From: Hygrocybe punicea
Taxonomy: Eukaryota; Basidiomycota; Agaricomycetes; Agaricales; Hygrophoraceae
NCBI GenBank assembly: GCA_963556145.1
Contig: OY744470.1
Span: forward strand, 1,922,001 to 1,986,000
DNA length: 64,000 nt
Direction: 5' to 3'
This document shows positions 33,533 to 43,900 of this stretch, piece by piece. The stretch's first letter is position 1, and each line of letters starts with the position of its first letter. A program made the translations under genes and the position numbers. The notes under the pieces are model-generated. The model saw nothing but the letters and a program-made list of their open reading frames with translations. It searched no databases and was not told the origin of the DNA.

Positions 33533-36500
33533 ATGCTTCCGCGAAACCTAGTCGCTCGTAATCTCAATGCTCGGTGTATCCCCTGCACATTTGCAGGGTG
33601 CAAACGGTTCTTTCGTAATCGATCCGGTCTTCTCAAGCACACCCGGACCAAACATGCACACCCAGGTCCATCGGAACGTCGAGTGGTGCTGCCCCAGAGC
33701 GGCCCACCATCTGACGTGTCATTTGATGACCCCAATACTACGTCGGATGCGGATGACCCCAATATGTCGGATGCGGATGACCCAAATACGTCGGATGCGG
33801 CTGAATCTCGACCACCATCTCCTCAACAACATTTGGATGCAGCTGATGATGGAGAACCCATGTTCAGAGAGGAGGAAGAATGTCACTCGGGTGCGGACCA
33901 GCAACAACATCCCCGCCGCGTTTTCCACCCACATATAAACGGTGAGTTAATACATCCTTGTGCCGAATATTGTCATCTAATGGATCTTATCAACAGGGAA
34001 ACCATGCGATCGAAATGGCAACTATTTACCTCCGGATGCACCCCCACCCGCTCAAGATCATGAGCTACCCCCCGACGATTGGTTCCCATTCACATCTCGG
34101 GTCGAATTTGAGACGGCGGAATTTTTGTACAAACGTAATCAGATGTCGGCTGGAGACATTGACACCCTGCTCGAATTATGGGGGGCATCATTACTTGCAT
34201 CTGAGTCTGGTGCTGCACCCCCGTTTGCCAGTCATGAGGATCTCTACAAGACGATCGACAATGTGAAAGTTGGCGACGTTCCGTGGAGGAATTTCACTGT
34301 TCATTATGATGGTGAAGTTCCTGTTGAGCCCCCTTCGTGGATGGTAAAAGATTTCAATGTATGGTATCGAAACCCTCATGATGTTGTGAAGAATATGCTT
34401 GGCAATGTGGATTTTCTTGGGGAGATGGACACTGCCCCATTTCGGGAGTATAACACCGATGGAGATCGACAATACCAAAACTTTATGTCCGGCGACTGGG
34501 CATGGGATCAAGCGGTAAGTGGCCGGTTCATGTTAACATTTTATACTCATATTTTGACAGGACATTATTGCTGAGGATCCAGAGACTCATGGCTCGGTGT
34601 TTGTGCCTATAATCCTCGGCAGTGATAAAACTACGGTCTCGGTTGCAACTGGTGACACAGGGTATTACCCACTCTATGCTGCAATAGGTAACACACACAA
34701 CGGCCTACGGCATGCTCACCGAAATGCTCTTGTTCTTCTTGGTTTTCTTGCTATTCCGCAAGGTTTCTTATATTTTCTCCATATTTGATGTCAATTCATT
34801 TCGGTTCGCAGTTGCAAGAGCTGAGGCTGATACAAATGAATTTCGTGAATTTAAACGACAACTTTTTCACACTTCAATGGCCAAGATCCTCGATCCCCTC
34901 AAACCAGCCATGACAGTTCCTGAAGTTGTCCGCTGCTATGATGGCCACTTCCGCCGCGCAATCTATGGTATCGGTCCATATATTGCTGACTACCAAGAGC
35001 AAGTACCTGTTACCTGTATTGTGCAGGGATGGTGTCCCAAGTATAGACATTTTTTGCTAGTACTCAATGTTATTCATATGGTTTACAGGTGCACTGCCTC
35101 CCCTGAAAATTTAGATGGTGGTGATGGCCATTCTCGCACATCCGAGCATGCAAATTTTATAATCGATTCATTTGGGCTAGGTGTGGCATGGCGTGATTAT
35201 GGAATAGCAGGAAAATGTCAAGTAATTTATTCCCCACTGTGTTCTGATTCTCTCTCATTCCACCACTATGTAGCCATTCACCCACAGTTTTCCACGAGCA
35301 GATATTTATGAACTTCTTGCCCCTGACCTGCTTCACCAGCTCATCAAAGGTGTATTTAAAGATCACCTTGTGCAGTGGGTGCAAGATTATCTGCTTGCAA
35401 CTCATGGAAAGAAGCGTGGCAATGAAATTTTGGATGACATTGATCGCCGGTAAGTCTTTTGGACTGAGTTGGTCAGTTAGACTAACAGGTACTGTAGTAT
35501 TGCAATTGCTGCACCATTTGCAAACCTCCGTCGGTTCCCTGAAGGGCGAGGATTTAAGCAGTGGACAGGGGATGATTCAAAAGCTCTGATGAAGGGAAGA
35601 CACCATGATGAGCTCTATTGATTGGTACTAATAATGATACCACAGGTATACCTTCCTGCCATCGAAGGTTATGTCCCTGTCGAGGTGGTCCGCTGCTTTC
35701 AAGCATTTCTGGAATTTTGTTACATTGCATGACAGGATGTTCATGATGAGAAAACGCTTGGTCAGCTCACTGAGGCGATGGATCGTTTCCACCACTACCG
35801 AGAGATTTTTGTGGCCATTGGTGTTTGCCCAGATGGGTTTAATCTTCCTCGTCAACATTCCATGCTTCATTACCTTTGCCTGATTCGAGCTTTTGGAAGC
35901 CCAAATGGCTTGTGCTCATTAATTACTGAATCAAAGCACATCAAAGCTGTCAAAGAACCTTGGCATCAATCTAGCCACCATGAGGCTTTGGGCCAGATGC
36001 TATTGGCTAATCAGCGGCTCGATAAGCTGGCAGCTCTCCGTGTAGACTTCACTCACTGTGGAATGCTTGAAGGGACATGTTATACAGACATCCTCAAGGA
36101 AATTGGTATGTCTTGGGGTCTTCACAATTAGATATTTCTGAGTAATATTATCCTTAGGGGATGGTGATGGTAGTGGAGGTGTTAATGTCCCTGATGAGAA
36201 TGACAGTGAAGATGAGCATGAAGATTATGGTGGTGCTGTTGAAGGTCCTCCCATCACATCTTATGTTGATCTTGCACGAACTGTTGGTATGTGTTTTATT
36301 AACCTTTTGGACATCAAATTAATAACATGTGTACATTATGTAGTTCGAACTCGGAATGTTCACTCTCTTGCAGCTGAGATTCAGCAACCTACATTTCCCA
36401 TGCTTCTTGCTCGCTTTCTCTATGATCAACGATATCCTAATAATGTTCTCTCTGCATCTCAAGTTCCTCTCAGTGCATGTCCATCATACACAGGCAAGAT

Positions 36501-36996
36501 CCGGGTGCACAATTCAGCTGTTGCCACCTTCCATGCTCCAAGTGATCCCAGTGGAATTGGTGGCATGCGTCGTGAGCATATCAGAGCTGTTCCATCATGG
36601 AGAAAGGGTCCCGGTCGGTATGATTGTGTCTTTCTCAACCGCAATCCTGAATTGCCCGGAATGCGTGGATTTGATGTTGTTCGTGTCCTTCTCTTATTTT
36701 CTTTTGACTTCAGTGGCACAACATATCCTTGTGCATTGGTCCATTGGTTTAAAGTTGTTGGTGATGATGCAGATGAGGACACAGGGATGTGGATTGTTCA
36801 GCCAGAAGTTGATGCTGACGGGTCTCCAGTCCTTTCTATTATTCATCTTGAATGTGTGGTACGTGCTGCTCATCTCCTTTGTGTGTTTGGGAATGTTGTC
36901 ATTCCTAGAGCGCTACACTTTCACCAATCCCTTGACACCTTCAAAGCTTTCTACGTAAATAGATTTATTGACCATCATGCTTTCAAAACAATATAA
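33533..36996 (+). CDS. Plavaka-type transposase, copy B
   Basis: The ATG at 33533 was chosen because it gives an N-terminus aligned to copy A: basic start, then a C2H2 finger ([24 protein letters not shown]). A tandem DDPNTSDA acidic stretch follows. Intron 1 is 33942-33996 at the same codon as in copy A. Next come [34 protein letters not shown] (intron), [45 protein letters not shown] (35530-35583), [11 protein letters not shown] and [15 protein letters not shown]. The C-terminal exon is 36340-36996, with [11 protein letters not shown] and [12 protein letters not shown]. The exon-intron layout matches copy A, and sequence identity looks moderate, so the two are separate family members rather than a recent duplication. 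No certain stop interrupts it, but exon joins near 35630-35760 need checking. Confidence 0.75.
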
Positions 36997-37339
36997 CCTT
37001 TGCCTTGTCAATTTTAAAAATGAGGATATTTGCTAGTTGAATAGGGATGCAATGTAGATATGAATTGGATGAGTATGACAGTATATCAATATTGAAAGGA
37101 AAGCTCATCATTCTGTATCAACTGTCAGGGTCTGTAATATACCAAATCTGTACTTGCATCACCAACTTGATATTCTCTTACAGAAATGGTTGAAAACATG
37201 AAATGCATCACCTCTTGTGACTAAGACCTTACGGTTGAGAAATACAATGATTTCTCTGCCACTGTCCATCTCTACCTTCTCAGTTTTCAACCAGAGCTTG
37301 AGTGTCCTGTCATCCTGTTGCTTATACTCTGTAATAATT

Positions 37340-37680
37340 GTATTGCACAGGTATGGGTAAACCTGCGGGTTTTGCCATGGGTAGAGCCATGGGTAAGGGT
37401 ACAGGTACAGATTCCTGGACCCACCAGCTTTTTTTGAACCCCTGGATCATCCAAAATGGTCAAGTATTGAGCTAGATATTCTCAAAATACTAGAATAAAG
37501 TATTTTGAGCATATCGAGCTCAATACTTGACCATTTTGTACGATCCAGGGCTTAAAATGATGGGTAAAACCCATGGGTACAATAACCATGGCTCCAATTG
37601 GTGCTGGTATGAGAGTAGAAGATAATGGCTACTAAAATTGAGGGTTTCAGATGGTGTATTAAATGGGTAACCCCTGGGTA
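37340..37680. mobile_element. Hairpin element related to the 9000-9316 insertion
   Basis: The central inverted repeat (arms 37441-37490 and 37497-37549) shares the GGATCATCCAAAA and TCAAGTATTG words with the hairpin at 9109-9210, and the flanks carry the same GGGTA/TACAGGTA words. It is absent from duplication unit 2. A possible left end is TAATAATTGTATTGCACAGG at 37336. The right end and duplication could not be fixed. Confidence 0.65.
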
Positions 37681-39235
37681 CTTTTAGCTGTACTGGGTCT
37701 TAAACTTCTTTCTTGAGTCATCTTGTGAGAAAAATGGCAAGAGGGCTGAGGATAAAGAGGAGAAGGGTGAAGGGATCAATAACACTCCACATAAAAGTTG
37801 TAAAGCATATTTATGATCATATCAGCTAGTTATGTTCAAGCGAGATTATAAGAAAGTTATTGTGGATTTTTCATGGAGCATATAACATTATTCTTAACTG
37901 TAACACTCATCCCCATCACACTCATCCCCATCGTACACATCCCCATCCCTCGCTCCATACCCCTGTCCTTGCAGCTGCCCAACCCCCTCCTCCTTGGTGT
38001 GTTCCATTTACATCCACATCTGTATCCTCTCAATCCCTCTGCCCCTGCCCCTGCTCAATTCCCTGGCCCCTTCCTGTTCACATTCCCATTCACATGTGCA
38101 TCCTCTCCTCCTTCTCATGCTGTTCTCATCCCGATTCACATTCACATCCCCCTCTGTCACTCCCTCTATTAACCTACCTCTACCTTGCATCTTTCTGTTC
38201 TCATCTCCATTCACATTCACATCCCCCTCCCCCTCCCCCTTCTCATCTTGCCCTTGATTGCCCTGCCCAACCCCCTCCCCAGTTCTGTTCTCATCCCATT
38301 CACATCCCCCTTCCACCTAATGCCCCAACCCCTTCCCAACCCCCTGCCTCATCTGATGCTCATCCCTATTTGCATCCACATCTGCATCCTCCTTTCTCTC
38401 CTCATCTGCATCCCCCCCTCTATCTCACTGCCCCACACCAACCCCCTCCCTCTTCCTGTTCTCATCTCCATTCACATCCACATCCTGCTCCTCCTTCTTA
38501 TCCCCATCTCATCGTCCTGCCCCTGCCCAAGCTCCTTTCCTTTCTGTTCTCATCCCAATTTGCATTTGCATTCCTCTCCACTCTCCTTATTCTCATCTCC
38601 CCCTTCATTTCCCTCCCTCATCCTGTTCTTATCCCATTTGCATTTGCACCCCCCCCTTCCCCTTTTCCCTTCCTCTCTTCATCCCATCTCCCACTCCATC
38701 TACCAACCCCTACTCCAGCCCCTACTCCATTCTGTTCTCTTACAGAAATGGTTGAAAACATGAAACATACCACATCTTCTGACTAAGAACTTACAGTCGA
38801 GAAATGGCATGATTTCTCAGTCACTGGCCATCTCTACCTTTTCTGTCTTCAACCAGACCATCCTGTTGTCCTGCTGCTTGTAATTTTCAGAGTGTTTGAT
38901 ATCCTCAATTTTATTAGCCCTTGTCTTCTGCTCTTGGTCTGAAACTTCTTTGTTGAGTCATCTTGTGAGAAAGATGGAAAAGGAGCTGAGGATAAAGAGG
39001 AGGAGGGTGAAGGAATTCAACACTCCACATAAAAGTTGTAGAGCACATTCATGGTCATATCAATTATTTATGTTTAAGTCATCTTAGATTTTCCATAGAG
39101 TTTATAACATTATTCTTAACTGTAACACTAAACTACTTATGTTCAAGCTATGTTATTGGGAAGTTATCCTAGATTTTCCATAGAGCATATAACATTATTT
39201 TTAACGGTAACACTACACTCTCATCCCCACATCCC

Positions 39236-40383
39236 TCTCCCCTCCCCTCCTCATCCACATTCCACACACACTCTCTCTCTCCTCATCCTCATCTGCATCC
39301 CCCTCCCTCTCCTCCTCCCTGTCCACATCCCCCCCTCCATCCAATCTCCACCTCCACCTCCACCTCCCTCTCCACCTCTACCTCCTCTTCCCCCTCCCTC
39401 TCCTTTTCCCCCCTCCTCCTCTCCCCTCCTCCTCCCCCCTCCCCCTCCCCCTTCGCCCTCCCTCTCCTCCTCCTCCTTCTCATCCCCCTCCCCCCTCCTC
39501 CTCCTCCTCCACCTCATCCCCTCCTCCTTCTCATCCCCTCCTCCTTCTCATCCCCCTCCCTCTCCCCATCCACATCCCCTCCATCCCACCTCCCCCTTCC
39601 CCCTTCCCCTCCCCCTTCCCCCTTCCCCTCCCCCTTCCCCCTTCCCCTCCCCCTTCCCCCTTCCCCTCCTCCTTCTCATCCCCCTCCCCCTTCCCCCTCC
39701 CTCTCCTCCTCCTTCTTCTCATCCCCCTCCCCATTCCCTCTCCCCCTCCTCCTCCCTCTCCCCCTCTCTCTTCTCCTCTTCCCCCCTCCTCTTCCCCCCT
39801 CCCCCTCCCCCTTCCCCCTCCCTCTCCTTCTCCTCCTTCTCATCCCCCTCCCCATCCACATCCCCCCCACCCCATCTTTTCCCTTCCCCCTCCCTCTCCT
39901 TTCCCCCCATCCTCCTCCCCTCTCCCCCTCCCCCTCCCCCTTCCCCCTCCCTCTCCTCCTCCTCCTTCTCATCCCCCTCCCCCCTCCTCCTCCTCCTCCA
40001 CCTCATCCCCCTCCACCCTACCCCTCCCCCTCCCCATTCCCCCTCACCCTCCTACTCCTCCTCCCCCTCCCCCTCCCCATCACCCCCTCCATCCCATCAC
40101 CCCCATCCCCCTCCCTCTCCTCCTCCTCCTCCCCATCCACATCCGTCCCTCCACCCCACCTTCCCCCATCCCCCTCCCTCTTCTTTTCCCCCCTCCTCCT
40201 TCTCATCCCCCTCTCTCTCCCCATCCACATCCCCCTTCCCCCTCCCCCTCCCTCTCCCCCTCCCTCCTTCTCCTCCTCCTCCTCCCCCTCCCTCTCCTCC
40301 TCCTCCTCCCCATCCACATCCCCCCCTCCACCCCACCTTCCCCCTTCCCCCTCCCTCTCCTTTTCCCCCCTCCTCCGAGTCAT
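39236..40383. repeat. Pyrimidine-rich satellite (CCCCCTCCTCCTTCTCATC-type units)
   Basis: About 1.1 kb almost free of purines on the plus strand, with irregular units of CTCCTCCTCC, CCCTTCCCC and CATCCACATCCCC. Frames on both strands are open only because stops are rare in such sequence. Confidence 0.9.
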
Positions 40384-40399
40384 CCCCCTAACTGTGACC

Positions 40400-40525
40400 C
40401 CAAGTTGTCACTACTTACTTATCCTATCTTAGTTGTCTTATCATATCTTAGTTGTCTTAATGGTCTTACTCAAGTGAACTAAGACAATTAAGACGAGTAA
40501 GTAGAATCCCTGTTTTACTGATGGA
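40400..40525. repeat. Putative DNA-element terminus ending GTTTTACTGATG
   Basis: The repeats ATCTTAGTTGTCTTA and the inverse AAGACAATTAAGACG lead to GTTTTACTGATG (40514-40525), directly after the satellite. The arrangement is as at 14470-14582. Confidence 0.5.
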
Positions 40526-40858
40526 CACTGACTTTCCCGGCTGCTTCCCATCGCTTCCCCGCTCACTGTGTACTGTTTCCCTTCTTCTCTCTCCTTTTCA
40601 TTCGTTCTAATGCGCACGCACCCTTCCTTGCTGTACAAGCAACACAAACACAAAAAAAAAAAAAACTGAATAGCCTCTTACGGTTCCGCAGCCTCTTTTG
40701 TTCCTGCACCCTCATATTTTGTATTTTCTCCTTGATATACATTATTCACTTCAGCGCCTAGCTTCTGAATTCAGAGCTGGGCCGCAGACACCTTACTCTA
40801 CTCGAAAGACAACTGAGTTAGCGTGATTAGAATATATCCCACAGACTTGAGCTAGAGG

Positions 40859-40876
40859 GCCGTTGCTTTGCACGGC
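40859..40876 (-). other. Helitron 3' terminal hairpin
   Basis: Inverted 5 bp arms GCCGT/ACGGC around an 8 base loop, three bases before the CTAG at 40852-40855 (the two are separated by AGG). Confidence 0.6.
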
Positions 40877-40929
40877 ACATCCGAGTCCTTTCCTTCCTGC
40901 CATCAATAACAATAAACATCTTCTACAAC

Positions 40930-43900
40930 CTAAGCAAGAACATATATAGAGACACAAGCATGTTTTGACCTGCACACTGTTAAAACAACATCATCTAACA
41001 TTCCATGATATTCCATGGATCTTCCAGTGACAATTCCATCATGAAACCAAACAAGTCCTTCTGAACTAATAACACGAGAAGTGAAATGATCACCTCCAAA
41101 GTATATAACACCTCTGAGATGATACTGGCTTGGTTGTGCCTGTCCCCCCACTGGCACTACCAGCTCATGGTCAACTCTTGTTGTATCAGCAGATACAGCA
41201 AAGGCAAGCAGTGGAGGAGCACTTACAAACATGAATTTTCTGAGTAGTAAATCATTGCATACTCCACATTTTGAAGCCACAGAATTCACAAAGAGATCAA
41301 TTTCATCCTGAATGGATCCCGAAAGGACCACTCCAATATTTATATTGCAATTACTTACTAGTGTCTGATGCCTGGTCACAGGATGACGTTGAGGGCAAGA
41401 AAGACAAGATGAAAGAACAGGAATATTAGTTGCCAACAAAGAATGTAAGACAGCATCAACACTAGTCAACCTCCCCCACGAAAAGTTATCAGGTTCAAGA
41501 CGATGTAGGTGTCGTCTTAAAAGATCTCGTACATCTTCCAAAGAGTAATCACCAGCAGAATGTTTTGAAAAACCATCTGTTAAAACACACATCAGTGGAT
41601 TACTTAGATTTCTAAAAGTATTAGATTGTGCAGATCTATCTACCTGCCACAGAGTAAAAAATATGGAAATAATCGAGTCATATGCACAGCTATTATTGCT
41701 CCAGCATGTTCCTTGAGGAATACTTATAGAAGTTATTGGAGTGTTTTGAATGAAATGTCTTGTCTTTAACTTCTTTCGTTGTGGTGCAACACAAGAACCA
41801 CTAATTTTTCTCTTAACAGCAGATGTTTGGCATAATTGTGCAGGAGATATCCCTTGTGCAGGAATATAATGTGATTTAGAATGCACAACTTTTGGAAGAT
41901 TTTGCTTTTTTCCTAGGTTTTTCCAGGGAATATCACACAAATCTGATTCTACAACAAATAAATCCGATTTATTCCAACGAATAGCCTTGTGCACATTAGT
42001 AGGAACAAAATGCTCTCCTTTCCATGCTCTAAATGAACCAATAAGTGTATGCCTATGATCACCAAGAACAGATGTGGACAACTTACCTTCATATCTCAAC
42101 CGAACAATTTCATCAAGAAGTTCCAGCTCACGAAATTCCTGACGAAGTGCACCAGAAGCACCTCCAGTAATTTTTTTTGCATCAAACCCTTGCAAAATGA
42201 CAGTGCCAGATGCTGATGTGCTTCGTGACAAGGCAGTGTAATATGACTGATGAGAACGGCTGTTGTTAATGTCCACTACATTATAAGTCCGAGATTTTCC
42301 TTGTGATGAAAAGTCTGTCATGGAAAAATTTGGAAGTACCTCTACCTGACTTCGAGAAACAGTAATTGATGAATCATCAGGCAGGGCACAATCTACAGTA
42401 ACACTTGTTCTTGTTATTGGAACAACATTCTCAGGAAGTCCTTTAAATTGAACTGTGTGAGGGGGGTTAAGTAGCTTCACAAACAAGGTATCTAGTACTC
42501 TTTGACCCTTTAAGCCAGTTGTTGACTGCCAACAATGCACCACACATTCCTGGCCTCGAGTTATGCATAGCTCTGTGGCACTGTTATTACGAATCATAAT
42601 TGGCATTCCAACACACAGAGAAAGTTTACCAGGTATACACTTAGAGTTTGAACTATGTGGTTGATTCCATAAAACCTCTTGAACATTATCAGATATAGTG
42701 TGCTTGTTATGAATTACAGGGAAAGAGGAATGCTTTCTTCTTTTTCCATCTTGTGAAAGAAGTGAGTCCTCAGAAAAAAAATCAACAAGTGGCTGACCAC
42801 TCTCTTTGGAAAATCTCAATGATCCCAATCGATTAATTTCATCTTTGTGAATATTCAAAGCTGTAATAATAGAGACTTGTCTGAATTCTTTATTATTAAC
42901 TGATAAACGACCAGGTAAATTACTTGAGATACGTGAGCGTAGAAATACAAGATCTTCAGGAGTACAAGCTTTATAACGCATATTTGTAAGTGCTTGTCGC
43001 AATTGAGCATCTTCCTCTGTCTGGAGTTTTTGTCTCATGTTTTCTCGTAGTATTACAACAGTTGTAACCTGGTGCCACAGTGCCTTTCCAATTGCTGCTT
43101 CTTGATCAAGATGACTAGTTGACTTACCTCCTACAGTTCGACTATACAAAGATGCATGTTCATGTCCAATTGCAGGAGGTAATTGAGCAAAATCTCCTGC
43201 GAATATCATATTTAATCCACCAAAAGGTACTTCACTTTCATTGAAGATCTTAGCCATTCTTGCACTGATACGATACATATCTCGACATGATAACATTGAC
43301 ACCTCATCAAAGAAAATATAATCAACACCTTGCAGGCGAGATCTTAACTGTGACAGTTGTTTATTTGATATATGGGCATCAGTTTTTTCATTTAATCCAA
43401 ACATATAATGATATGTGGAACCTGCCAATAAAGCAGCTGCTGTCCCAGTAGGTGCAACAATAACAAAACGATGTGTTTCTTGTTTCAATTTAAAAAACTG
43501 CACTAATGCCTTCAACACCTGGCTTTTACCTGTATCACCCATACCACCAATATACATTTTCAGTTGCTCATAATTTCCAGTGGATGCATGATTTGTAACA
43601 ATATGAAAAGCTCGTTTTTGTTCTTTATTCAGAAGGAACTCTTCTAAAATATTGTTTATCAATGTACTAGAATTACCAGAAGTACAAGTTTTTTCAAGAT
43701 ATGATTTATCAACAATTCGAACATTATTAGAGCTTGGAGTAGAATAAGAAAAGAGATTATTCTTCTGAAGAGCAGACAAGTTTTCAGCTTGAAGATCAAG
43801 AAAACATTGTCTTTGTCTTTGTACTTCAGCTTTCCATTGACTTCCAGTTTGAATTATCTCAGGTGGTGATGGCTGAACAACACAAAAAGACTCTGTAGAC

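Larger units (their letters stand above)
36997..40850. repeat. Tandem duplication with CT-rich satellites; no gene
   Basis: Unit 1 begins at 37176 (CTTACAGAAATGGTTGAAAA) and unit 2 at 38739 with the same word, a period of about 1.56 kb. Each has block A (37176-37335; 38739-38890), block B (37691-37926; 38938-39135, with part of it repeated again at 39136-39235) and a CT-rich satellite (37927-38738; 39236-40383). Unit 1 alone holds an inserted hairpin element (about 37340-37680). Long open frames in the satellites are composition artefacts. Confidence 0.85.

Noticed and set aside
37860..38786. 308-codon frame
   Set aside because: Its body lies in the CT-rich satellite of duplication unit 1 and has no conserved motif.
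39150..40391. 413-codon proline/serine frame and opposite-strand Arg/Gly/Glu frames
   Set aside because: Pure pyrimidine satellite; all frames are open because of composition.
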